Source of the DNA: Alphaproteobacteria bacterium
GTDB taxonomy: Bacteria; Pseudomonadota; Alphaproteobacteria; Micropepsales; Micropepsaceae
Length of the DNA stretch: 64,000 bases
Assembly: GCA_024236055.1 (NCBI GenBank)
Contig: JACKLF010000002.1
Location: 434,001 to 498,000 of the forward strand
Direction of reading: 5' to 3'
Shown: piece by piece, positions 1 to 8,389 of the stretch
Numbering within the stretch: the stretch's first letter is position 1
Layout: the number at the start of each line of letters is the position of its first letter
Translations under genes and position numbers: made by a program
Notes under the pieces: generated by a model
The model's input: only the letters and a program-made list of their open reading frames with translations
Told to the model about the DNA's origin: nothing
Database searches by the model: none

Positions 1-340
1 CGTACCAGGATTCGAACGACTGCATGTCGCTTCCCAGGTGATAGACCTGGATCAGCCACTGGCCCAGCGAGTCATACAGAAACGCGCCGATGGCATAGCC
101 AGCCGCCCCGCCCAGCACCGACCACAGGGTGCACCAGCCGGCCAGGAACCAGGCCCGGCGCCGGTCGGCCAGCACCATTGGGATCAGCATGATGTCGGTG
201 GGAATGGGGAAAAAGCTGGCCTCGGCAAAGGTGAAGGCGGCCAGCGCCGCCCGGGCATGGCGCCCGGCGGCATTGCGCATCATCCAGTCATACATGGCGC
301 GCAGGCCGCGCGGCTTTTCCGGCTGATCTATGGCGGACAT
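1..340 (-). CDS. YqaA/DedA-like membrane protein (C-terminus outside window)
   Basis: The reverse strand reads an open frame from an ATG at 338-340 to the window edge, about 113 residues, so the C-terminus is missing. After a basic, Trp/Met-rich N-terminus there is a segment of the type AxxAFTFAEASFFPIPTDIM, the hallmark of the YqaA/SNARE-associated (DedA superfamily) inner-membrane proteins, where a small-residue helix carries an acidic residue before the FPxPxD turn. Two hydrophobic segments follow. The family is linked to lipid scrambling and membrane homeostasis, but no substrate can be assigned. It is divergent from the acyl-CoA synthetase gene, with about 80 bp between them. Confidence 0.75.
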   Translation of the reverse strand, partial: MSAIDQPEKPRGLRAMYDWMMRNAAGRHARAALAAFTFAEASFFPIPTDIMLIPMVLADRRRAWFLAGWCTLWSVLGGAAGYAIGAFLYDSLGQWLIQVYHLGSDMQSFESWY

Positions 341-423
341 CGGCTCTCCTGCCGGGCTTCTAGCATCTGGGCGGCGCGGGGCAAACCTTGCCGCCAATTG
401 TGGCTTTCTTTAGCGTCCGGACG

Positions 424-2112
424 ATGGGGGGCACAACAAAATCAAAGAGACAAAAAAGGGTCGCACGGCCCGGCCCGGTTGCGCGCAGCAAGAACCCTTA
501 CGAGGCCGGGCTGGACCGCAACGCCGCCAATTTCCAGCCGCTGACCCCGCTTTCCCATCTGGAACGCAGCGCCCGGGTCTTTCCCGATCACACCGCCATC
601 ATTCATGGCCAGGCGCGCACCAGCTATCGCGATTTCTATGCCCGCAGCCGCCGGCTGGCCTCGGCGCTGGCGCAGGCGGGCGTCGGCAAGGGCGACACGG
701 TGGCGGTGATGCTGTCCAACACTCCGCCCATGCTGGAAGCCCATTACGGCGTGCCCATGACAGGCGCGGTGCTGAACGCGCTGAACACACGGCTGGACGC
801 GGCCACGATCGCCTTCATGCTGCAGCATGGCGGCGCCCGGGTGCTGATCACCGACCGGGAATTTTCCGCCACCATCGCCGATGCCCTGGCGCGGCTGAAG
901 AAGAAGCCGCTGGTGATCGATTATGACGATCCGCAGTTCGCGCAGACCGGCGCGCGGCTAGGGCCCATCGACTATGAGGATTTCCTGGCCGGCGGCGACC
1001 CGGATTTTGCCTGGCGCATGCCCGACGATGAATGGGACGCCATCGCGCTGAACTATACCTCGGGCACCACCGGCAATCCCAAGGGCGTGGTCTACCACCA
1101 TCGCGGCGCCGCGCTGATGGGCTATGGCAATGCGCTTGCCGGCACCATGACCAATCATCCGGTGCTGCTGTGGACCCTGCCCATGTTCCACTGCAACGGC
1201 TGGTGCATGCCCTGGTCGCTGTCGGCGGTGGCGGGCACCCATGTGTGCCTGCGCCGGGTGCGCGCCGATGCCATCTTCGCCGCCATTGCCGAACACCGCG
1301 TCACCCATCTGTGCGGCGCGCCGATCGTGATGGCCACGCTGGTCAACGCCGCCGAAAATGAGCGCCGCGCATTTTCCCACAAGGTCACCTTCATGGCCGC
1401 GGCCGCGCCGCCGCCGCAAAGCGTGCTGGCCGCCATGGCCGAGGCCGGCTTCGAGGTGGTGCATGTCTATGGCCTGACCGAGGTTTATGGCCCCGCCGTG
1501 GTCAATGAATGGCATGAGGACTGGAACCGGCTGAATGCCACCGGCCGGGCGGCGAAAAAGGCGCGCCAGGGCGTGCGCTATGCCACGCTGGAAGGGCTGG
1601 CGGTGATGGACCCGGACACGATGAAGCCGGTGCCCGCCGACGGCGTGACCATCGGCGAGGTGATGATGCGCGGCAATATCGTGATGCGCGGCTATCTGAA
1701 GAACGCGAAAGCCACCCGCGAAGCCTTTCGCGGCGGCTGGTTTCATTCCGGCGACCTTGGGGTGATGTATCCGGACGGCTATATCCAGCTGAAAGACCGC
1801 GCCAAGGACATCATCATCAGCGGCGGCGAGAACATTTCCTCCATCGAGGTGGAAGACGCCATCGCACGGCACCCCGCGGTGCTGTTCGTGGCGGTGGTGG
1901 CGCGGCCCGACGCCAAATGGGGCGAGCATCCATGCGCCTTTGTCGAACTGAGACCGGGAGCCCACGCCACCCAGAAGCAGATCATCGACTTTGCCCGGAC
2001 CCGCCTGGCGGGCTTCAAGCTGCCCAGAACGGTGGTCTTCAGCGAATTGCCAAAAACCTCCACCGGCAAGATCCAGAAATTCGTGCTGCGGGAACGGGCG
2101 CGAAGCCTCTAG
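424..2112 (+). CDS. AMP-dependent acyl-CoA synthetase (fatty-acid/medium-chain CoA ligase type)
   Basis: A 562-residue ANL-superfamily enzyme that should activate a carboxylic acid to its acyl-CoA through an acyl-AMP intermediate. The phosphate-binding loop YTSGTTGNPKG, the VYGLTEVYGP motif, GWFHSGDLG and the C-terminal LPKTSTGKIQKF with the adenylation lysine are all present and in order, so the protein looks intact and active. The N-terminal NPYEAGLDRNAANFQPLTP stretch is typical of the long alphaproteobacterial acyl-CoA synthetase group. The frame also extends upstream to a TTG at 388, but the ATG at 424 is preferred. No strong ribosome site is visible for either. The substrate cannot be read from sequence. 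Confidence 0.88.
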   Translation: MGGTTKSKRQKRVARPGPVARSKNPYEAGLDRNAANFQPLTPLSHLERSARVFPDHTAIIHGQARTSYRDFYARSRRLASALAQAGVGKGDTVAVMLSNTPPMLEAHYGVPMTGAVLNALNTRLDAATIAFMLQHGGARVLITDREFSATIADALARLKKKPLVIDYDDPQFAQTGARLGPIDYEDFLAGGDPDFAWRMPDDEWDAIALNYTSGTTGNPKGVVYHHRGAALMGYGNALAGTMTNHPVLLWTLPMFHCNGWCMPWSLSAVAGTHVCLRRVRADAIFAAIAEHRVTHLCGAPIVMATLVNAAENERRAFSHKVTFMAAAAPPPQSVLAAMAEAGFEVVHVYGLTEVYGPAVVNEWHEDWNRLNATGRAAKKARQGVRYATLEGLAVMDPDTMKPVPADGVTIGEVMMRGNIVMRGYLKNAKATREAFRGGWFHSGDLGVMYPDGYIQLKDRAKDIIISGGENISSIEVEDAIARHPAVLFVAVVARPDAKWGEHPCAFVELRPGAHATQKQIIDFARTRLAGFKLPRTVVFSELPKTSTGKIQKFVLRERARSL

Positions 2113-2354
2113 GAAAGTTCAGGGCATGTGCCGGCGCGCCAGCAGGCGGAAGCCGGGGCGCTCGGCGGTGCCAGTCCGGCGGCGTTTGCCGCCATGACGG
2201 GGCGGTGGCACGGGCGCGCGATTGCGGCGGGTGAATTTCCAGGCCGCCTTCGGGCTGCCTGCCGCCAGGCGCCGCAAATGGGGCTTGCGGACGCCCGGCT
2301 TGCGGGCATGGGGTCTTTGGTTCTTTCCGAAACGCGAAAGCCTGTTCGCCTGGG

Positions 2355-2528
2355 CTAGTGCACACTCGATCTGAGGCGTTCCAGCTCGTCCTTGATTCGC
2401 AATTTCTGCTTTTTGAGCGCGATGACCCGCAGCTCGTCCCAGTCGGGATTGGCCATTTCGGCCTCGATAATGTCTTCGATCTTCTTTTTCTGATTGGACA
2501 GGTGGGTGATTTGCCCTTCCAGCGCCAT
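2355..2528 (-). CDS. YdcH/DUF465 family small coiled-coil protein
   Basis: A 57-residue charged protein starting MALEGQITHL, predicted to form a helical hairpin, with the typical LKKQKLRIKDEL core of DUF465 (YdcH). The function of the family is unknown. It points away from ubiX, and a second DUF465 protein (3359-3574) follows ubiX on the other strand. The 240 bases on its downstream side (2113-2354), towards the acyl-CoA synthetase, hold no frame I can defend. The ATG at 2526-2528 is preceded on its own strand by GAGGTGCTTG, a usable ribosome site. Confidence 0.8.
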   Translation of the reverse strand: MALEGQITHLSNQKKKIEDIIEAEMANPDWDELRVIALKKQKLRIKDELERLRSSVH

Positions 2529-2735
2529 GCAAGCACCTCATGGTTAGCGATGAACCCGGCGATCAGGCCAAGGCCCATCGTCGTTCAACCGGCTGGCGCA
2601 CCCCCCAAGCGGGATACGCCTGGCAAGGAAAATTAAAGCACCAACCGGGCAGGCTGTCATCTGAATCCGGCATCACAAATCGTGCCGTCCACCTGCCTCT
2701 TTTGGCCGGGCTTAAGGAGTGGTAACGAAGGCGCC

Positions 2736-3356
2736 ATGGCGACGCGGAACCCAGGGAAAGACAAGGCGGAACGGCTGGTTATCGGCCTGTCCGGGGCGTC
2801 GGGCGTGGCCTATGGCATCCGCCTTCTGGAAGCGGCGCGAGACCTGGGGATGGAATCGCATCTGGTGATGACCAAGCCGGCGGAAATGACCATCGGCTAT
2901 GAGACCGAACTGACGCCGAAACAGGTCGCCGCCAAGGCCGACCACAGCTATGCCATCACCGACATCGCCGCGCCCATCGCCAGCGGCAGCTTCAAGACCG
3001 CCGGCATGATCGTCGCCCCGTGCAGCGTGCGCACCATGAGCGAGATCGCCACCGGCGTGACCACATCGCTTCTGACCCGCGCCGCCGACGTGATGCTGAA
3101 GGAGCGCCGCCCGCTGGTCTTGATGGTGCGCGAGACGCCGCTGCATGTCGGGCACCTGCGCACCATGACCCAGTTGGCCGAAATGGGCGCGATCATCATG
3201 CCGCCAGTGCCGTCCTTCTATGCCGAGCCAAAGACCCTGCGCGACCTGGTCGATCACATGGTGGGCCGGGCGCTGGATTTTTTCGGCCATGAATGGCCGG
3301 ATGTGAAACGCTGGGGCGAGGATATCGCCAAGAGCCGGCGCAAGAAAAAGAGTTAG
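2736..3356 (+). CDS. ubiX: Flavin prenyltransferase UbiX
   Basis: A 206-residue flavoprotein of the UbiX/PAD1 family. It transfers a dimethylallyl group to FMN to make the prenylated flavin used by the UbiD decarboxylase in ubiquinone synthesis. The N-terminal IGLSGASGVAYGIRLLEA (FMN phosphate loop) and the APCSVRTMSEIATGVT segment match the family, and the length is normal. The frame is open further upstream to a GTG at 2682, but the ATG at 2736 has GAAGG five bases before it and puts the Rossmann strand at the usual distance. It is followed after 2 bp by a DUF465 gene, so the two are probably cotranscribed. Confidence 0.9.
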   Translation: MATRNPGKDKAERLVIGLSGASGVAYGIRLLEAARDLGMESHLVMTKPAEMTIGYETELTPKQVAAKADHSYAITDIAAPIASGSFKTAGMIVAPCSVRTMSEIATGVTTSLLTRAADVMLKERRPLVLMVRETPLHVGHLRTMTQLAEMGAIIMPPVPSFYAEPKTLRDLVDHMVGRALDFFGHEWPDVKRWGEDIAKSRRKKKS

Positions 3357-3358
3357 CC

Positions 3359-3574
3359 ATGGCCGGAGTGACCAAGCCCGATGAAGTCGCCGCACGCGCC
3401 AAGCTGGCCGAGCTGATGCAGGAGCATCGCGACCTGGACGCCGCCATCGACGCATTGGCGCTGACGGGCAGCACCGATCAGTTGGCGCTGTCGCGGCTGA
3501 AGCGCCGCAAGCTGCAGTTGAAGGACGAGATCACCGAGATCAACAACCAGCTTCTGCCGGATATTATCGCCTGA
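3359..3574 (+). CDS. YdcH/DUF465 family protein
   Basis: A 71-residue helical protein with the DUF465 core LSRLKRRKLQLKDEI. It starts two bases after the ubiX stop, so it is very likely read from the same mRNA. It is the second DUF465 member in 1.2 kb. The two differ in sequence, so they are paralogues and not a recent duplication. Molecular role unknown. It converges with alaS, leaving only 5 bp. Confidence 0.82.
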   Translation: MAGVTKPDEVAARAKLAELMQEHRDLDAAIDALALTGSTDQLALSRLKRRKLQLKDEITEINNQLLPDIIA

Positions 3575-3579
3575 TCTTG

Positions 3580-6231
3580 TTAAGCGGGCGCCAGTTCGCC
3601 GAGCTTTGCCCTGATCGCGTCCAGCGCGACCTTCACATCGCCGTCGCCTGGGCCGCCGGCCTGGGCCATGTCGGGGCGGCCACCGCCACCCTTGCCGCCC
3701 AAGGCTTCCGCCGCCGCGCGCACCAGATCGACGGCGCTGATCTTGGCGGTCAGGTCGTCGGTCACGCCGACCACGACAGAGGCCTTGCCGTCGGCGGCGG
3801 CCACGAAGGCCACCACGCCCGAGCCGATCTGCCCCTTGGCGCCGTCGGCCAGCGATTTCAGGTCTTTCGGTGAAACGCCCTCGACCAGTTTCAGTACCGC
3901 CTTGATGCCGGCAATCGTTTCGCTGTCGTCACCGCCCTTGGCGGGACCAGCCAGCGCCAACTGTTTCTTGGCCTCGGCCAGTTCGCGTTCCAGCTTGCGC
4001 CGGTCCTCGGCCAACTGCGCCACGCGCGCCGACAATTCGCCCAGCGGCGTCTTGATCGCGGCGGCGGCATCGCGGGCGATGCCCGCCTGACCGGACAGAT
4101 AGCGGCGGGCATGTTCGCTGGTCAGCGCCTCGATCCGGCGCACACCGGCCGCCACCGCCGATTCCGCCAGGATGGTGAACAGGCCGATATCGCCCAGCCG
4201 GTGCACATGGGTGCCGCCGCACAGTTCGACCGAATAGGCCTTGTCGGCCTCCAGGTCCGCGCCCATCGACAGCACGCGCACCTCGTCGCCGTATTTTTCG
4301 CCGAACAGCGCTTCGGCGCCCGCGGCGATCGCCTGGTCGGTGGCCATCAGCCGGGTGGCGGTGTCGGAGTTCTGGCGGATGACGGCGTTGACCTGGGCCT
4401 CTATGGCTTCCAGCTCCTCGGCCGAGACCGGCTTGGGATGGGAGAAGTCAAAGCGCAGCCGCTCGGCATTGACCAGCGAGCCCTTCTGGCTGACATGGCT
4501 GCCCAAGACGCGCTTCAAGGCGGCATGCAGCAGATGCGTCGCCGAATGGTTGGCGCGGGTGGCGCGGCGCTTTTCGCGGTCGACATCCAGATCGACCGCA
4601 TCGCCCGGCGCGAAGCTGCCTTCGATCACCTTGACCACATGCACATGCAGCGCGCCCAGCTTCTTCTGCGTGTCGGTCACCTGGCCGCGTGCCTTGGCCC
4701 CGGTCATGTGGCCGGTATCGCCGGCCTGGCCACCGGATTCGGCATAGAAGGGCGTCTGGTTGGTCAGGATTTCCACCGTCTCGCCGGGGTTGGCCTGCAT
4801 CACCCGGGCGCCGTCCTTGAAGATGGCCTTGATCTGGCCTTCGGCTTCCTCGGTGTCATAGCCCAGGAATTCGGTGCGGCCCACTTCGTCCAGAACCGCG
4901 AACCACTGCGCCTCGCTGGCGCCTTCGCCCGATCCGACCCAGCTGGCGCGCGCATCGGCGCGCTGCTTTTCCATCGCATGGGTGAAGCCGTCGATATCGA
5001 CATTGATGTTACGGGCGCGCAGCGATTCCTGGGTCAGGTCCAGCGGAAAGCCATAGGTGTCGTACAGCTTGAAGGCGACGTCGCCGGTCAGCCGGTCGCC
5101 CGCCTTCATGCCCAGTGTGGCTTCATCGAGAAGTTTGAGCCCGCGCGCCAGGGTTTCGCGGAAGCGGATTTCCTCCAGCTTCAGCGTCTCGGCGATCAGC
5201 GGTTCGGCGCGCTTGAGCTCGGGATAGGCGCTGCCCATTTCGGCGACCAGCGCGGGCACCAGCCGGTGCATCAAGGGATCTTTCGTGCCCAGCAGATGGG
5301 CGTGGCGCATGGCGCGGCGCATGATCCGGCGCAGGACATAGCCGCGCCCCTCGTTCGACGGCAGCACGCCATCGGCGATCAGGAACGATGTCGAGCGCAG
5401 ATGGTCGGCGATGATGCGATGGCTGGACAGCGCCTCGCCTTCCGCCCTGGTGTTGCTGGCGCTTTCGGATGCGGCGATCAGGTGGCGGAACAGGTCGACT
5501 TCATAATTGTTGGTGACACCCTGAAGGATGGCGGCAATGCGCTCCAGCCCCATGCCGGTGTCGATCGACGGCTTGGGCAGGTCCAGGCGGGTATTCTCGT
5601 CCACCTGCTCGAACTGCATGAAGACCAGGTTCCAGAATTCCAGGAAGCGGTCGCCGTCTTCTTCGGGGCTGCCGGGCGGGCCGCCCCACACGCTGTCGCC
5701 CTGGTCGTAGAAAATTTCCGAACAGAAGCCGCAAGGGCCCGTGGGGCCCATCGCCCACAGATTGCTTTCATGGCCGATGATGCGGTCGTCGGAGATGCCG
5801 GCGATCTTCTTCCAAAGTTCGCGTGCCTGGTCGTCGGTGTTGTAAACCGTGACCAGCAGCCGGTCCTTGGGCAGGCCGATCACCTTGGAGACGAAATCCC
5901 AGGCGTAGGTAATGGCCTCTTCCTTGAAGTAATCGCCGAAGGAGAAATTGCCCAGCATCTCGAAGAAGGTGTGATGGCGGGCGGTATAGCCGACATTGTC
6001 CAGGTCGTTGTGCTTGCCACCGGCGCGCACGCATTTCTGCACCGTGGTGGCGCGGCTGTAGTCGCGCTTCTCGGCGCCCGTGAACAGGTTCTTGAACTGG
6101 ACCATCCCCGCATTGGTGAACAGCAGGGTGGGATCGTTGCGCGGGACCAGCGGCGAGGACGGGACCACGGTGTGGCCGCGTTCGGCGAAGAATTCCAGGA
6201 ACCCGGATCGGACGTCAGCGAGGCTTTTCAT
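3580..6231 (-). CDS. alaS: Alanyl-tRNA synthetase
   Basis: Full-length 883-residue cytosolic enzyme that charges tRNA-Ala and edits misacylated Ser/Gly. The class II catalytic core fills the N-terminal half (FxxxGHTxVPSSPLVP at residues 17-31, DLFRHLI, GYVLRRIMRRAMRHA). The editing domain has HSATHLLH and CGGTHVHRLGDIG, which together give the zinc/editing residues. A C-terminal coiled coil and a glycine-rich DHHA1 domain (GGKGGGGRPDMAQAGG) close the protein. It lies downstream of recA on the same strand, a neighbourhood common in alphaproteobacteria. A strong terminator separates the two, so alaS should have its own promoter in 6232-6348. Confidence 0.97.
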   Translation of the reverse strand: MKSLADVRSGFLEFFAERGHTVVPSSPLVPRNDPTLLFTNAGMVQFKNLFTGAEKRDYSRATTVQKCVRAGGKHNDLDNVGYTARHHTFFEMLGNFSFGDYFKEEAITYAWDFVSKVIGLPKDRLLVTVYNTDDQARELWKKIAGISDDRIIGHESNLWAMGPTGPCGFCSEIFYDQGDSVWGGPPGSPEEDGDRFLEFWNLVFMQFEQVDENTRLDLPKPSIDTGMGLERIAAILQGVTNNYEVDLFRHLIAASESASNTRAEGEALSSHRIIADHLRSTSFLIADGVLPSNEGRGYVLRRIMRRAMRHAHLLGTKDPLMHRLVPALVAEMGSAYPELKRAEPLIAETLKLEEIRFRETLARGLKLLDEATLGMKAGDRLTGDVAFKLYDTYGFPLDLTQESLRARNINVDIDGFTHAMEKQRADARASWVGSGEGASEAQWFAVLDEVGRTEFLGYDTEEAEGQIKAIFKDGARVMQANPGETVEILTNQTPFYAESGGQAGDTGHMTGAKARGQVTDTQKKLGALHVHVVKVIEGSFAPGDAVDLDVDREKRRATRANHSATHLLHAALKRVLGSHVSQKGSLVNAERLRFDFSHPKPVSAEELEAIEAQVNAVIRQNSDTATRLMATDQAIAAGAEALFGEKYGDEVRVLSMGADLEADKAYSVELCGGTHVHRLGDIGLFTILAESAVAAGVRRIEALTSEHARRYLSGQAGIARDAAAAIKTPLGELSARVAQLAEDRRKLERELAEAKKQLALAGPAKGGDDSETIAGIKAVLKLVEGVSPKDLKSLADGAKGQIGSGVVAFVAAADGKASVVVGVTDDLTAKISAVDLVRAAAEALGGKGGGGRPDMAQAGGPGDGDVKVALDAIRAKLGELAPA

Positions 6232-6348
6232 GGAACGGTTTGTAACGGCTCAAAAAAGACCTGTCATCCGGCCAGTTTGGCGGGAAAATCCCCTGCCATC
6301 CTGCGACTTTTTGGCGTCCGTCGGGACCAAGCCGGCCCCCGAATAAAC

Positions 6349-6386
6349 GGAAGGCGCCGTCCCCATTCACAAGGACGGCGCCTTCC
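6349..6386 (-). terminator. Rho-independent terminator of recA
   Basis: A perfect 14-bp stem (GGAAGGCGCCGTCC and its complement) with a 10-base loop, 64 bases past the recA stop. On the recA strand it is followed by GTTTATTC, a weak T stretch. It lies between recA and alaS. Confidence 0.8.
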
Positions 6387-6449
6387 GCCGAGGAGTTGAG
6401 AAAGGCTGCGATTCCCGTCTCAACCGACTTTTGGGGGCCTTAAAGGCCC

Positions 6450-7529
6450 CTATTCTTCTTCGGCCTCCGCCCGTTCGGCGGATTCCAGCATCAGGTCCTC
6501 GCTGAGCTGGCCGGCGCTGGCGCGGATGGCCCGCTCGATCCGGTCGGCCACGTCCGGGTTCTCCGCCAGGAAGGTCTTGGCCGACTCGCGGCCCTGGCCG
6601 ATGCGGTTGCCGTCATGGGAGTACCAGGAGCCGGATTTCTCCACGACCCCGGCCTTCACGCCCAGGTCGACCAGTTCGCCGGTCTTGGACACACCCTGGC
6701 CGTACATGATGTCGAACTCGACCTGCTTGAAGGGCGGGGCGACCTTGTTCTTGACCACCTTCACGCGGGTCTGGTTGCCCACCACCTCGTCACGGTCCTT
6801 GATCGCGCCGATGCGGCGGATGTCCAGGCGCACGGACGAATAGAATTTCAGGGCATTGCCGCCCGTGGTGGTTTCGGGATTGCCGAACATCACGCCGATC
6901 TTCATGCGGATCTGGTTGATGAAGATGACGATGGTGTTGGACTTGGAGATCGAGCCGGTCAGCTTGCGCAGCGCCTGGCTCATCAGACGGGCCTGAAGGC
7001 CGGGAAGCTGGTCGCCCATTTCGCCTTCCAGTTCGGCCTTGGGCGTCAGGGCGGCCACGCTGTCGACCACCACGATGTCGACGCCGCCCGAGCGCACCAG
7101 CGTATCGGTGATTTCCAGCGCCTGTTCGCCGGTGTCGGGCTGGGAGATCAGCATCTCGTCAATGTCCACGCCCAGCTTCTTGGCATAGACCGGGTCCAGG
7201 GCATGTTCGGCGTCGACATAGGCGGCCACGCCGCCCTTCTTCTGGGCCTCGGCAACGACATGCAGCGCCAGGGTGGTCTTGCCCGAGGATTCGGGGCCAT
7301 AAATCTCGATCACCCGGCCGCGGGGCAGCCCGCCAATGCCCAGCGCGATGTCCAGGCCCAGCGAGCCGGTGGAAACCGCGTCGGTCGCCACGCCAAGGTC
7401 GCGCGCGCCCAGCTTCATCACCGAGCCCTTGCCGAAGGCCCGATCGATCTGGCTCAGCGCGGCTTCCAGCGCCCGCTTGCGATCCGAATTCTGTTCCTTG
7501 CCCACTACCCGAAGCGCCGCCTGTGCCAT
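6450..7529 (-). CDS. recA: Recombinase RecA
   Basis: A 359-residue homologous-recombination ATPase and LexA co-protease. The Walker A GPESSGKTTLALH, the DNA-binding loop region with QARLMSQALRKLTG, and VIFINQIRMKIGVMFGNPETTTGGNAL are all present, as is the acidic C-terminal tail ending AEAEEE. Length and motifs are normal. A candidate LexA box (GTTC-N7-GTTC) lies about 145 bp upstream at 7671-7685, consistent with SOS control. Transcription should end at the hairpin at 6349-6386. Confidence 0.98.
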   Translation of the reverse strand: MAQAALRVVGKEQNSDRKRALEAALSQIDRAFGKGSVMKLGARDLGVATDAVSTGSLGLDIALGIGGLPRGRVIEIYGPESSGKTTLALHVVAEAQKKGGVAAYVDAEHALDPVYAKKLGVDIDEMLISQPDTGEQALEITDTLVRSGGVDIVVVDSVAALTPKAELEGEMGDQLPGLQARLMSQALRKLTGSISKSNTIVIFINQIRMKIGVMFGNPETTTGGNALKFYSSVRLDIRRIGAIKDRDEVVGNQTRVKVVKNKVAPPFKQVEFDIMYGQGVSKTGELVDLGVKAGVVEKSGSWYSHDGNRIGQGRESAKTFLAENPDVADRIERAIRASAGQLSEDLMLESAERAEAEEE

Positions 7530-7670
7530 GAGATAACTCCCTTATTTCACAGCGCCCGCTGATCCCCAAGCGAATCCCGGCGGCGGTGTGAGGCGTACAA
7601 AGTACATGCTTTGTTCTCATTGGCAAGATACTGGTTAAGGCATTGATTATACGGTGAAATACAACATCTT

Positions 7671-7685
7671 GTTCCCGCCCCGTTC
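7671..7685 (-). promoter_or_regulatory. Candidate LexA (SOS) box upstream of recA
   Basis: The + strand reads GTTCCCGCCCCGTTC, an exact match to the alphaproteobacterial SOS box GTTC-N7-GTTC. It lies 142-156 bp upstream of the recA start, in the divergent interval with the YbhB-like gene. The recA position supports the call, but the distance is somewhat long, and such short motifs also arise by chance. Confidence 0.5.
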
Positions 7686-7764
7686 ACGGACCTTTTCGTA
7701 GAGCTTCCAACCCCTTGTTCGGCCATATAGATTTCCTCTCCACAGAAAAAACCGGGGTGGGGAA

Positions 7765-8367
7765 ATGCGGACGAAAAATCTTCTGGGCGGCCTATTCGCC
7801 GCAGGCGTCGCGGCGCTGATCTGGGCCGCGCCGGGGGCCCAGGCCGCCTCCTGGATGACCCTGACCTCGACCTCGATCAAGGACGGGGAGCGCATCCCGG
7901 TCAAATTCGGCGGCGACGACAAGAAGCGGCTGTGCGACCCCCGGGTGCCGGGGAAGATCTGCCCCTGCCCGGGCCAGAATGTCTCGCCCCAGCTTTCCTG
8001 GGACGGGGTGCCCAGGAACGCCAAGAGCCTGGCCATCCTGATGTACGACATTGACGGGCGCTTCGGCGCGGGCGTGTCGCACTGGGTCGCCTACAACATC
8101 GCCCCCGACAGCCCCGGGCTGGCCGAAGGCGACGCCACCGCCGGCAAGGGCTTTACCGGCGGCGCGGGCACGCGCGGCAACGCCAATTACATGGGCCCCT
8201 GCCCGCCGGAGGGCAACGGACCGCACCATTATGTCATCACCCTGATCGCGCTGGACCTGGCGCCCACCCTGCCCAAGGGCCTGTCGCGCGAAGCCTTCCT
8301 GGACACCGTCCAGGGTCACATGCTGGCCAGCGCCACGATCGGCGGGCTGTTCGCCCGCAAATACTGA
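7765..8367 (+). CDS. Exported YbhB/YbcL (PEBP-like) protein
   Basis: A 200-residue protein with a Sec signal peptide (MRTKNLLGG, hydrophobic core, AQAA cleavage region near residue 27). The rest matches the phosphatidylethanolamine-binding-protein fold, with the ligand-pocket segments SPQLSWDGVP, LMYDIDG, SHWVAYNI and GPCPPEGNGPHHYVITLIALD. An extra cysteine-containing insert (CDPRVPGKICPCPG) may form disulfides in the periplasm. Ligand and physiological role of bacterial members are unknown. It is followed after 22 bp by an exported aldose 1-epimerase. Confidence 0.85.
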   Translation: MRTKNLLGGLFAAGVAALIWAAPGAQAASWMTLTSTSIKDGERIPVKFGGDDKKRLCDPRVPGKICPCPGQNVSPQLSWDGVPRNAKSLAILMYDIDGRFGAGVSHWVAYNIAPDSPGLAEGDATAGKGFTGGAGTRGNANYMGPCPPEGNGPHHYVITLIALDLAPTLPKGLSREAFLDTVQGHMLASATIGGLFARKY

Positions 8368-8389
8368 TTCAGCCGGAAAAGGAAAACCG

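Noticed and set aside
2113..2354. Basic frame on the minus strand after the DUF465 gene
   Set aside because: Arg/Pro-rich composition typical of unselected GC-rich sequence, no ribosome site and no recognisable motif.
4111..6399. Long open frame on the + strand opposite alaS (and similar long frames opposite cckA, the MHYT kinase and purL)
   Set aside because: They mirror conserved genes on the other strand, are His/Ala/Arg/Gly-rich as expected from GC-rich antisense, and show no signal or motif of their own.
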